This document shows positions 43,786 to 51,990 of a stretch of 64,000 nucleotides of DNA, in pieces. Below the pieces are notes generated by a model, which saw nothing but the letters and a program-made list of their open reading frames with translations, was not told the origin of the DNA and did not search any database. The stretch lies in NCBI GenBank assembly GCA_026415505.1, contig JAOAGY010000032.1, positions 124,001-188,000 on the forward strand, in the 5' to 3' direction. The translations under genes and the position numbers were made by a program. The first letter of the stretch is position 1. Every line of letters starts with the position of its first letter. Source of the stretch: Chlorobiota bacterium. GTDB lineage: Bacteria; Bacteroidota; Ignavibacteria; Kapaibacteriales; NICIL-2.

Positions 43786-45362
43786 TTTTCGAGCTGTTTG
43801 TACAGCCCCACGTTGTTGCCGTTCCAGATTACCGCAAACACGAAGCGTTCACCGTTCGATGCGCGAACGATGCCTGCCAGACCGCTCACATTACGGTGGG
43901 TCCCCGTCTTGGCTCGCAGATTGCCCTCTGCCGGTGTTCGGCGCATTCGCCTTGTGAGTGTACCATCTTCACCGGCAACCGCGAGTGTGCCAAAGAATGA
44001 CTCGCTCCATGGTTGGTGTGCGCAGTACCGCAAAAGACCGACGAGCGAACTTGCCGTTGCACGATTGCGACGCGATAAACCTGAGCCGTCGTAGAGAAGC
44101 ACACCGCCGCCATGACCGTCCAATCCGACTGAATCGAGCAACGCAACGACGCTGCGATATGCATTGACGTTGCATTGGGAGTTGCCCGAGCAGTATGCGC
44201 CGAGGATTTTCATCACATGTTCTGCAATGAAGTTGTCGCTGTTTTTATTGCAGAGCATCACCAAGTCGCGGAGTGGTCGTTCCCAACTTGCGAGCCGACG
44301 AACAGTATTTGGCGCTGCACCTTTGCCGATACCGCCTTCGACCGCTATGCCAGTGGCAGATAAACTCTGCTTGAACGCACCTGCAACGACAAGTGGCGGA
44401 TCGAGCATCGTGACCGTAAACGAGACACTCGAATTCGGACGAGGCATGCCGAAGACGCGGATCTCCTGCACTCCGTCGCTCCGCAGCGAGGAACTGATCT
44501 TCACCGGCTGGAGCGAAACACCAACGGTTCGGCGACGAGTGCGGTGACGTATAACAAGACGGTCGCCGTATCGCTGGCGGCGATGGAGCTGTCGCGTGCG
44601 CCGACGCGGCTCGGATGGCGCAGTACGCACTGGCAATGAGGTCCACGTCGTCGCGATTGCATCGCTCGATGGCAAACTGCGTACCCTCACGGAAGTACCG
44701 CGCCCGCGTGTGACGACCACAGTCAACCGATTGCCTTCGATACCGAGTGCAGATATCGGCGGCAGATTCTCCATACGCTCGTCATCGCCGCTGTACTGTT
44801 GACGATCCACGATCGGATCGAAATACGTCGCATCGGCAATGATTGACCCGCGAATGCGCCGAATACCGAGCGTTCGCAGCTTGTCCGCGAGTGCTTCCAA
44901 TTCGCTGAGCGTAAGCAAACAATCGCCGTGACCGATCACATAAAGATCGCCCTCGACCGTACCGTTGGTAATTGTGCCATTGGTGGCGACGACCGTTTGA
45001 ATCGAGTACTCCGGACCCATTGTGGCGAATGCAGCAGCAGTGTAGTAGAGTTTCGTCAGCGAAGCGGGGGTGAGCCTTTCGTCGCCGCCGCGAGCGAAAA
45101 TCATCGTGTCACGATCGAGCGACCAGACCATCAGCCCTAATCGTGTTGTGCGTAGCTGAGGCGATGATAGCAAGTTGGAAATTTCCCGCGATAGGGCTGC
45201 GTAGTTGCTCGCTCCTGGATTTGTTTGTCGTGCAGTCGAAGTGTCGGTGCTGTTGAGTCCTTCCGAGGGTAATGCTGTGACCAGCATCAATTGGGCGATC
45301 GCGATCCATCGCCAAATGGTGTGCAGTAGGCTCCGGTGTCGCTCTTGTCGGTCGCTGCTCAT
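43716..45362 (-). CDS. dacB: D-alanyl-D-alanine carboxypeptidase/endopeptidase (PBP4, S13 family)
   Basis: A 548-residue protein from ATG 45362, with a signal peptide (WRWIAIAQLMLVTALPSEG). Class C penicillin-binding motifs: Ser101-x-x-Lys104 in TPASLTKLYYT, SDN in NKNSDNFIAEHVMK and KTG in LRAKTGTHRNVSG. It trims or cuts peptidoglycan cross-links in the periplasm. The inserted domain has an Arg-rich stretch around residues 310-345 that looks odd but is in frame and flanked by good family sequence. The start touches the rseP stop. The open frame runs further upstream, but that part only mirrors rseP. Confidence 0.9.
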   Translation of the reverse strand: MSSDRQERHRSLLHTIWRWIAIAQLMLVTALPSEGLNSTDTSTARQTNPGASNYAALSREISNLLSSPQLRTTRLGLMVWSLDRDTMIFARGGDERLTPASLTKLYYTAAAFATMGPEYSIQTVVATNGTITNGTVEGDLYVIGHGDCLLTLSELEALADKLRTLGIRRIRGSIIADATYFDPIVDRQQYSGDDERMENLPPISALGIEGNRLTVVVTRGRGTSVRVRSLPSSDAIATTWTSLPVRTAPSEPRRRTRQLHRRQRYGDRLVIRHRTRRRTVGVSLQPVKISSSLRSDGVQEIRVFGMPRPNSSVSFTVTMLDPPLVVAGAFKQSLSATGIAVEGGIGKGAAPNTVRRLASWERPLRDLVMLCNKNSDNFIAEHVMKILGAYCSGNSQCNVNAYRSVVALLDSVGLDGHGGGVLLYDGSGLSRRNRATASSLVGLLRYCAHQPWSESFFGTLAVAGEDGTLTRRMRRTPAEGNLRAKTGTHRNVSGLAGIVRASNGERFVFAVIWNGNNVGLYKQLENQLGEILASFGSNDVPSTEGSSH

Positions 45363-46732
45363 CACCGCGTCAGGTCGTTGTAGAAAACGATCACCATCAG
45401 CGCGAGTATGAGTGCAACGCCGATCTGCTGATAGACGATTTTCACTTTTGCCGACAGTTCTCGTCCGAGTGCACCTTCGACGAGCACCAACACCAGATGT
45501 CCGCCGTCGAGTGCAGGAATCGGCAAAGCATTCATCACAGCGAGTGTGAGCGAGAGCATCGCCATAAAACCGATAAACGCTGCAGCGCCGATGTCTGCAC
45601 TCTGGTTCGCCATACGGGCGATCATGATCGGACCGCCTGCCGATTGTTTGAGCGATTGCTCGCCGGTGATGAGCAATCCCACTGAGCGAACGAACAGTAC
45701 CGTGTACGACCATAACTGCTCAGCAGCAATGCCGGCAGCTTCGAACACTGAATACCGCGTATGAACGATTCGACCAGTGATTGCGTTGCTAACTTGAATG
45801 CCGATTTTGCCGTCGTCGTCAGGTACGACGGTTGTGCGGTGAATCCCATCGAAGCGCTTGTACACCAGAAGCACGGGGACATTCTTGCGAGTTTGGAGTA
45901 GCTCGATGAGGTGTTCGACCGATGCGATCGGAATACCGTCGAGCGAGAGCAGGGTATCCCCCGAAGCCAGACCGGCACGACCAGCAGGACGCAACGTCTC
46001 GACGCCGAGAACAAGGGGACGCATGCCATCGGGTATGATGCCCAGATCGGGACGCGACACGAGCAAGTGTCGAAGCGCGCGTGATTCCAACGTCAAGGTG
46101 GTGTCACGACCGTTCCGGCGAACGACGACATTCACATCCCGACTGTACGCGATGCGTGCAAGATGCCGCAGAAACTCTGCAAACGAACCGATCTGGTAGC
46201 GATCCACGCGGACGATTTCATCGCCGGCACGAAAGCCGAGCTGCTCGGCAGGCGAATTACGCACAACGTATGCAATCGTGCGTGTGTCGAGTTCGCTCTT
46301 GCCTACAGCCAGTGTCGTTACCAGCAGCAGGGCGTACGCGAACACGACGTTCATGACAATGCCGCCGACGATCATGAGCACTTTTTGCCAGGTCCGTTTT
46401 GCGCGAAACTCCCATGGCTGAGGCGGACTATTCACAGCCGCGCTGTCGAAGCTCTCGTCTATCATCCCTGCGATTTTCACATAGCCACCGATGGGGAGCA
46501 ACGAGACTCGATAATCGGTGAAGCCATCAGCCGGACGACCGTGTGCGAGCGGACCCCACGAGAAACCGTGCGATTTGCTCCAACCGAAAAGACGAGGTCC
46601 CATGCCGATGCTGAAAATCTCTGTTCGTGTTCCCGTTGCTTTCGCAGCAAGGAAATGTCCCAGCTCGTGTACGAGGATCAACGGCACGATTGCCAGAACG
46701 AAATAGCCTATCGTCTGCAGCGTTTCCATCAT
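45362..46732 (-). CDS. rseP: Site-2 intramembrane metalloprotease RseP (M50)
   Basis: A 456-residue membrane protease. Zinc site His22-Glu23...His26 in LVHELGHFLAAKATG, the third ligand in LPIPALDGGHLVL, the membrane-reentrant SLLPIGGYVKIAGM, and two PDZ segments (NSPAEQLGFRAGDEIVRVD and LRPAGRAGLASGDTLLSLD). It cleaves anti-sigma factors or leftover signal peptides inside the membrane. The operon order rng-dxr-rseP-dacB is tight, with overlapping stops and starts. ATGs at 46732 and 46729 are equivalent. Confidence 0.94.
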   Translation of the reverse strand: MMETLQTIGYFVLAIVPLILVHELGHFLAAKATGTRTEIFSIGMGPRLFGWSKSHGFSWGPLAHGRPADGFTDYRVSLLPIGGYVKIAGMIDESFDSAAVNSPPQPWEFRAKRTWQKVLMIVGGIVMNVVFAYALLLVTTLAVGKSELDTRTIAYVVRNSPAEQLGFRAGDEIVRVDRYQIGSFAEFLRHLARIAYSRDVNVVVRRNGRDTTLTLESRALRHLLVSRPDLGIIPDGMRPLVLGVETLRPAGRAGLASGDTLLSLDGIPIASVEHLIELLQTRKNVPVLLVYKRFDGIHRTTVVPDDDGKIGIQVSNAITGRIVHTRYSVFEAAGIAAEQLWSYTVLFVRSVGLLITGEQSLKQSAGGPIMIARMANQSADIGAAAFIGFMAMLSLTLAVMNALPIPALDGGHLVLVLVEGALGRELSAKVKIVYQQIGVALILALMVIVFYNDLTR

Positions 46733-47892
46733 GTGCGCTGCACATGTTGTGAGACAATCTGGCTCGCCGTATGACGAGCGAGTCTATCGTATTCGATGAG
46801 CGCCTCCAAAGACGTTGCTTCACTCGGTGCGATTGCATCGAGCGTCTGCTCGATGACGTGCGGTATGGTAGTGAAAGCGATTTGTCGCTGCAAATATGCA
46901 GCCACGGCAATTTCGTCGGCTGCGTTGAGAACGGCGGTCGCCGCTCCGCCGGCTACGAGCGCCTCGTATGCCAACCGGAGACATGGGAAGCGTGCGACAT
47001 CGGGCTGCTCGAAGTCGAGCCGAGATAGCGATTGCCAGGAAATTCGCGGCAGCTCCGTCGGTTGTCGTTGGGGATACGTCAACGCATAATGGATAGGCAA
47101 TCGCATATCGGGAACACCGAGCTGGGCTTTGACCGAACCATCACGGAATTCGACCAGCGAATGAACGATGCTTTGCGGATGGACCAGCACGGCGATCTGC
47201 TCGGCAGCCAGACCGAACAACCAATGTGCTTCGATGACTTCGAACCCTTTGTTCATGAGCGTTGCCGAGTCAATGGTGATCTTGGCACCCATGGACCATG
47301 TGGGATGTTGGAGCGCCTGTTCCGGTGTGACACAAGCGAGTTCATGGGGCGACAACCCGCGAAATGGTCCACCGCTGGCAGTAAGAATGACGCGCTCGAC
47401 CGATTCGATGTTCTCGCCGACGATGCATTGCAAGATTGCACTGTGTTCGCTGTCAACGGCGAGTATCGGCGAACCACGCTCGCGGGCGCGTTCTGTGATA
47501 AGCTCGCCAGCGACGACGAGTGTTTCTTTGTTCGCCAGAGCGATGGTCGCACCACGTTCGATCGCTGCGAGCGTCGGTTCGACACCTGCGAAACCGACCA
47601 TCGCAGCCAGTACAATGTCGTTTTCTGCCCATGCAGCAGCAGCGAGAATCCCTTCGCTGCCGCAGAGGACCGGTCCCTGAAACGATGACGATCGGCGAAA
47701 CTGGCAATAGGCTTCCTCCGAGCAAATCGCGACTCCATACGGACGGAATCGTTCTACTTGTTGTGCCAAAAGTTCGACGTTGGTATTGGTCGTCAAAAAT
47801 CCGATGCGTATTTCTGGATGGTACGCAGCGATGACGTCGAGCGCTTGGCGTCCGATCGAGCCGGTCGCACCGAGTATCGTCAAAGTTTTCAT
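46729..47892 (-). CDS. dxr: 1-deoxy-D-xylulose 5-phosphate reductoisomerase
   Basis: The 387-residue enzyme makes 2-C-methyl-D-erythritol 4-phosphate in the MEP isoprenoid pathway. NADPH loop LGATGSIGRQALDVI; ALANKETLVVAGELI; metal and substrate site AVDSEHSAILQCI, LTASGGPFRG and DSATLMNKGFEVIEAHWLFG; VHPQSIVHSLVEFRDGS. Complete length. It overlaps rng by four bases upstream and rseP downstream; the dxr-rseP link is widespread in bacteria. Confidence 0.96.
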   Translation of the reverse strand: MKTLTILGATGSIGRQALDVIAAYHPEIRIGFLTTNTNVELLAQQVERFRPYGVAICSEEAYCQFRRSSSFQGPVLCGSEGILAAAAWAENDIVLAAMVGFAGVEPTLAAIERGATIALANKETLVVAGELITERARERGSPILAVDSEHSAILQCIVGENIESVERVILTASGGPFRGLSPHELACVTPEQALQHPTWSMGAKITIDSATLMNKGFEVIEAHWLFGLAAEQIAVLVHPQSIVHSLVEFRDGSVKAQLGVPDMRLPIHYALTYPQRQPTELPRISWQSLSRLDFEQPDVARFPCLRLAYEALVAGGAATAVLNAADEIAVAAYLQRQIAFTTIPHVIEQTLDAIAPSEATSLEALIEYDRLARHTASQIVSQHVQRT

Positions 47893-49508
47893 GCCAACTG
47901 TACCGACGCTGTGATGTCTTTACCTGTGCGCTGCGACACGATGCGGAACGAATGTTGGGGAAGCGACGGGTCCGGTTCCAAACGTAAGCGCACAAAATGC
48001 CGCAGCATCAATCGAACCAACCGACTGAGCGAACCGTCGCTGAGGTATTCGGCGATTGTCGGATGAACGCGTACAATGAGCCGTCGTTCGTGCGCTGTTT
48101 TCTTGTACCGTGCCAGCCAACGGTCGAGCTTCCCGGCGATACTCGATCGGTTATCGATCCGGCCGAGACCGCCGCAGGTGGGACACTGTTCGGTGAGCCA
48201 TTCGAAGAGATTTTGTCGAACACGCTGACGGGTCAATTGCAGCAGACCCAGCTCGGTGATGGGGTAGATCACAGTTTTCGCGCGATCGCGACGCAACAAC
48301 TGTCGCATGTGGTTGAGCAGCTGTTGCCGGTGCTTGGAGTGCTTCATATCGATGAAGTCAACGATGATAATGCCGCCGACGTCGCGCAATCGCAGTTGCC
48401 GTGCGATCGCATCGGCAGCTTCGAGATTGGTTCGAAGCGCGTTCATCTCTTGTTCGGCATCGGTCGTCGCACGGCCTGTGTTGACGTCAATGACGAGCAT
48501 AGCTTCGGTATGGTCGAACACGATCGAGCCACCACTGGGCAGAGGAAGCGTGCGTGCAGTAATCGTGCGGAGTTGTTCGGTGATGCCGACATGCTCGAAA
48601 AGCGGTTCGCTACCGCTGTAGAGCTGAAGTCTCGGTAGTAAGTCCGGGTCGGTCTCAGCCAAGTACGTCTCGATCGTCCGATAGAGGCGGCTACTGTCAA
48701 CGACGATTCGCTCGACGGTAGGTGTCAAAAGATCGCGAACGATGCTGCTGGCGATATTTTCTTCGCGGTAGAGAAGACCCGGTTTTTGGCGTGTTGCCAA
48801 CGTTTGTTCGATCCGCCGCCATTGGGAAAGGAGTGCATCCCAATCGCGTTTGAGGTCGTGCTCGGTTTGATTCTCCGCAGCAGTGCGAATGATACAACCC
48901 GCACCCTGAGGAAGAACGCTCCGCGCCAGTGCGCGAAGTCGTCTTCGCTCGGCTTGCGAGGTGATTTTGCGAGAAATCCCGATGACATTCTCGAAGGGTA
49001 GTAGTACAACGTATCTGCCGGGCAATGTTATGCGTGTCGTCACACGGACGCCTTTTGTCGCGTATGCTTCACGAATGACCTGAACCAATACCAATTGACG
49101 CGGTTGGAGATTGATGACGACATTTCCGGATCGCTTCGTTTGGAATATCGGTTTCGACCGTGAACGTTGCCGCGGCTGTTCGAGTCGCAGAGCTTCGCGT
49201 GCTGCCGGTGATAACTGCTCTGCATCTGCTGTGACGAGTGTACCGTCACTGTCGTCTTCGGTCTCGTAGTGTTCTTCGAGCGACGTGTCCACATCGGAAA
49301 AGTGGAGGAAGGCGTCCTGCTCCAAACCGATGTCAATGAAGGCGGCATTCATCCCTTGCACGATTTTCTCGACACGCCCCAGAAAAATACTTCCCACCAA
49401 ACGCTCACGATCGGGAACGTCGGCAAAGTATTCGACCACTTCGCCGTGCTCGGTGATCGCGATCTGTGTTTCGTCGAGCGAATGGCTCATGTAGATGACC
49501 TGTTTCAT
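47889..49508 (-). CDS. rng: Ribonuclease G
   Basis: A 539-residue RNase E/G-family endonuclease from ATG 49508. N-terminal S1 domain with GSIFLGRVEKIVQGMNAAFIDIGLEQDAFLHFSDV, interrupted by an acidic insert and an Arg/Ser/Gln-rich insert (residues 75-125). The DNase I-like catalytic core has FDHTEAMLVIDVNTGRATTDAEQEMNALRTNLEAADAIARQLRLRDVGGIIIVDFIDM, and the zinc link is EQCPTCGGLGRI. It lacks the long C-terminal scaffold of RNase E. It matures 16S rRNA and turns over mRNA. The SRP RNA gene ends 32 bases upstream on the same strand. Confidence 0.94.
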   Translation of the reverse strand: MKQVIYMSHSLDETQIAITEHGEVVEYFADVPDRERLVGSIFLGRVEKIVQGMNAAFIDIGLEQDAFLHFSDVDTSLEEHYETEDDSDGTLVTADAEQLSPAAREALRLEQPRQRSRSKPIFQTKRSGNVVINLQPRQLVLVQVIREAYATKGVRVTTRITLPGRYVVLLPFENVIGISRKITSQAERRRLRALARSVLPQGAGCIIRTAAENQTEHDLKRDWDALLSQWRRIEQTLATRQKPGLLYREENIASSIVRDLLTPTVERIVVDSSRLYRTIETYLAETDPDLLPRLQLYSGSEPLFEHVGITEQLRTITARTLPLPSGGSIVFDHTEAMLVIDVNTGRATTDAEQEMNALRTNLEAADAIARQLRLRDVGGIIIVDFIDMKHSKHRQQLLNHMRQLLRRDRAKTVIYPITELGLLQLTRQRVRQNLFEWLTEQCPTCGGLGRIDNRSSIAGKLDRWLARYKKTAHERRLIVRVHPTIAEYLSDGSLSRLVRLMLRHFVRLRLEPDPSLPQHSFRIVSQRTGKDITASVQLA

Positions 49509-49544
49509 ACGGTCTCTCGAACTGGCGGAATGGACGCGCAAAAT

Positions 49545-49645
49545 AAAAACGGCCAAGTTTGCCACGCGCACTCCACACTATCTGACCGTTGCTTTCTTCC
49601 GAACCTGGCGGAGTTGGGATAGGCGAAGCCGCATGGAACTTGACC
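49545..49645 (-). ncRNA. ffs: Signal recognition particle RNA (4.5S-type, small bacterial SRP)
   Basis: On the minus strand, 49608-49588 reads CCAGGTTCGGAAGAAAGCAAC, the universal SRP domain IV: a TTC-GGAA-GAA hairpin with the asymmetric CCAGG/AGCAAC internal loop that binds Ffh. Pairings extend outward: CCG/CGG, CTATC/GATAG, CCATGCG/CGCGTGG and GGTCAAGTT/AACTTGGCC (49645-49637 with 49559-49551), giving one long rod of about 95 nt. A run GTTTTTATTT follows at 49550-49541, as a terminator. A TATTTTCG promoter element lies 5 bases before the 5' end. It has no Alu domain, so it is the small form. Confidence 0.85.
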
Positions 49646-49650
49646 GCGTG

Positions 49651-49658
49651 CGAAAATA
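49651..49658 (-). promoter_or_regulatory. Promoter -7 element (TATTTTCG) for the SRP RNA
   Basis: Minus-strand TATTTTCG ends five bases before the predicted 5' end of the RNA. The same 10-mer context GTATTTTCGC occurs on the plus strand before lipA, 66 bases away, so the two promoters are arranged divergently. Confidence 0.6.
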
Positions 49659-49716
49659 CGGAAACAGCCTACCTCATCCAGGCACACCACGCGCTGCGCT
49701 GTTCTGTCAGTGGCAG

Positions 49717-49724
49717 TATTTTCG
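49717..49724 (+). promoter_or_regulatory. Promoter -7 element (TATTTTCG) for lipA
   Basis: TATTTTCG 27 bases before the lipA ATG, identical to the element of the divergent SRP RNA and of recN. Confidence 0.5.
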
Positions 49725-49751
49725 CATCATCGTTATTGTGTTGCATATTCA

Positions 49752-50630
49752 ATGATCGAGCTTCCCGTCCTCGAGCAATCCACTGACGATGTCGTTCGTC
49801 GTCCGCCATGGCTCAAAGTTCGCGCACCAGGCGGGGACACCTACGCACGGCTCAAAACGATGATGCGCTCGAAAGCGCTACATACCGTCTGCGAAGAAGC
49901 GCGCTGTCCTAACATCGCTGAATGTTGGGGCGCAGGAACTGCCACATTCATGATCGGCGGCGATACGTGCACTCGCTCGTGCGGCTTCTGTTCGGTCAAA
50001 ACAGGACGGCCGCTTCCAATCGACTGGGACGAACCTCGACGGGTTGCTGAAGCTGTCCATCAGATGCAGTTGATTCATTGCGTAATCACATCGGTCAACC
50101 GCGATGAACAACCCGACGGCGGTGCTCGTTTATGGGCGGAAACCATTCGCGCGGTGCGGTCGCTCAATCCGAACACAACAATCGAGGTGTTGATTCCAGA
50201 TTTCAAGGGCAATTTCGACGCTCTCCAGATCGTCCTCGATGCCGAACCCGATATCCTCGGACACAACACCGAAACAGTTCCGCGTTTATACCGTCGCGTG
50301 CGTCCACAAGGGAAGTACCACTGGACGCTCGATGTCCTTCGCTACGCCAAAGAGCAGGGCTTCCGCACCAAAAGCGGAATGATGCTCGGTTTGGGCGAAA
50401 CCAAAGAGGAAGTACTCGACGTGATGCGCGATCTACGAGCTGTCGGTTGTGATGTCTTGACGCTCGGGCAGTACTTGCAGCCGACGAAGAATCATCTGCC
50501 AGTCGAGCGATTCGTTCATCCCGACGAATTCGCCGAGTATCGCGACAGTGGGCTTGCGATGGGATTCCTCCACGTCGAATCCGGTCCACTGGTGAGAAGC
50601 TCCTACCATGCCGAACGGCACGTGCAGTGA
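49752..50630 (+). CDS. lipA: Lipoyl synthase
   Basis: A 292-residue radical SAM enzyme that inserts two sulfurs into octanoyl groups on lipoyl domains. The auxiliary cluster cysteines are in [13 protein letters not shown] (Cx4Cx5C) and the SAM-cluster cysteines in [10 protein letters not shown] (Cx3Cx2C). [32 protein letters not shown] and the final RSSYHAE(R) are family-typical; the closing Ser of RSSY is the residue that ligates the auxiliary cluster. ATG 49752 follows the promoter element. lipB is not nearby. Confidence 0.96.
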   Translation: MIELPVLEQSTDDVVRRPPWLKVRAPGGDTYARLKTMMRSKALHTVCEEARCPNIAECWGAGTATFMIGGDTCTRSCGFCSVKTGRPLPIDWDEPRRVAEAVHQMQLIHCVITSVNRDEQPDGGARLWAETIRAVRSLNPNTTIEVLIPDFKGNFDALQIVLDAEPDILGHNTETVPRLYRRVRPQGKYHWTLDVLRYAKEQGFRTKSGMMLGLGETKEEVLDVMRDLRAVGCDVLTLGQYLQPTKNHLPVERFVHPDEFAEYRDSGLAMGFLHVESGPLVRSSYHAERHVQ

Positions 50631-50755
50631 TGAGAGGCGATCGTTACATCCGCTCTGTCGTTGCCCCACTGGATCGTATGCTGCATTGCTGATTGTTATG
50701 TCGTGCGATTGCATTTCAGTACTACTGTCGTTCAAACAAACACACGAGGTCCGCT

Positions 50756-51925
50756 ATGCCATTCCGAGGCGTTGACTACTACAATCTCGACGAGCTTCTT
50801 TCGCTCGAAGAGCGCATGGTGCGCGACACGGTCAGAGATTTCGTCGAAAGCGAAGTCATTCCCATCATCGAAGATGCATTCCAGCGTGCATATTTCCCGA
50901 TGGAGCTAGTACCGAAAATGGCTCAGTTGGGATTGTTCGGCATGACGCTACCGCAAGAGTACGGTTGCGGTGGAATGAACAACGTGTGCTACGGGCTGGC
51001 AATGCAGGAGCTCGAGCGCGGCGATTCGGGGGTGCGGTCGTTCGCCTCGGTGCAAAGCTCACTGGTGATGTACCCCATCTACAAGTATGGTTCCGAAGAA
51101 CAACGGCGAAAGTGGTTGCCGCGATTGGCTCGTGCTGAGGCGATTGGATGTTTCGGGCTGACCGAACCCGATTACGGTTCCAATCCAGCCGGGATGATTA
51201 CAACGGCAAAGAGAATTGGTGGTGGTTACCTTCTCAATGGCGCCAAAATGTGGATCACCAACGGCTCGATCGCCGATGTCGCAGTCGTCTGGGCGAAGCT
51301 CGACGGTGAGATTCGCGGCTTTCTCGTCGAAAAGGGCATGAAAGGGTTCACTGCTCCTGAAATGCTCAACAAGCACTCACTGCGTGCATCGGTGACTTCC
51401 GAATTGATATTCCATGATGTCGAGATCCCCGAAGAGAACATGCTGCCCGGTGCCAAAGGGTTGAAAGCGCCGCTATCGTGTCTGACGCAAGCTCGCTACG
51501 GTATCGCTTGGGGGGCAATCGGTGCGGCAATGGCGTGCTACGATGCATCCGTCCAGTACGCGACGACACGCATACAGTTCGGCAAACCGATCGGCGCGTT
51601 CCAGTTGGTTCAGGAAAAACTTGCCTACATGCTTACCGAGATCACCAAAGGGCAACTTCTTTGCTGGCGATTGGCGAAACTCAAAGATGAAGAAAAACTC
51701 CGCCCACAACAGGTCTCGCTCGCCAAACGCAACAACGTTGCGATTGCGCTCGACATCGCGCGATTGGCTCGCGATCTCCATGGCGCCAATGGTATCACCA
51801 GCGAATATCCGGTCATGCGTCACATGCTCAATCTCGAATCGGTCAAAACCTACGAAGGAACGCACGACATTCACACGCTGATTCTGGGTGCTGACATTAC
51901 AGGCATCCCCGCCTTTGGCGAATGA
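50756..51925 (+). CDS. Acyl-CoA dehydrogenase, glutaryl-CoA dehydrogenase-like
   Basis: A 389-residue flavoprotein. GDSGVRSFASVQSSLVMYPIYKYGSEEQRRKWLP, CFGLTEPDYGSNPAGM, KMWITNGSIADVAVVWAK, and an end block DLHGANGITSEYPVMRHMLNLESVKTYEGTHDIHTLILG, with catalytic Glu367 in YEGTHD. These match glutaryl-CoA dehydrogenase more closely than the short-chain enzymes; that enzyme oxidises and decarboxylates glutaryl-CoA to crotonyl-CoA in lysine and tryptophan breakdown. Electrons go to ETF, encoded at 11.6-13.4 kb. ATG 50756 is chosen because GAGGT lies 6 bases upstream; the frame is open to 50693. Confidence 0.9.
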   Translation: MPFRGVDYYNLDELLSLEERMVRDTVRDFVESEVIPIIEDAFQRAYFPMELVPKMAQLGLFGMTLPQEYGCGGMNNVCYGLAMQELERGDSGVRSFASVQSSLVMYPIYKYGSEEQRRKWLPRLARAEAIGCFGLTEPDYGSNPAGMITTAKRIGGGYLLNGAKMWITNGSIADVAVVWAKLDGEIRGFLVEKGMKGFTAPEMLNKHSLRASVTSELIFHDVEIPEENMLPGAKGLKAPLSCLTQARYGIAWGAIGAAMACYDASVQYATTRIQFGKPIGAFQLVQEKLAYMLTEITKGQLLCWRLAKLKDEEKLRPQQVSLAKRNNVAIALDIARLARDLHGANGITSEYPVMRHMLNLESVKTYEGTHDIHTLILGADITGIPAFGE

Positions 51926-51930
51926 GCGCG

Positions 51931-51962
51931 TTGGATTCGTTCTGCACGACGCTGTATTTTCG
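51931..51962 (+). promoter_or_regulatory. Promoter (TTG-N21-TATTTTCG) for recN-phnC-phnE-guaD
   Basis: TTG at 51931-51933, a 21-base spacer and TATTTTCG at 51955-51962, ending 28 bases before the recN ATG. Confidence 0.55.
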
Positions 51963-51990
51963 TGCCGTCACTTGGTGAACCCAGCGCCGT

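Noticed and set aside
43950-44700. Possible frameshift in dacB suggested by an Arg-rich stretch
   Set aside because: Other frames give nothing better, and good class C PBP sequence flanks the stretch in the same frame; basic low-complexity inserts at this place seem to be tolerated in the family.
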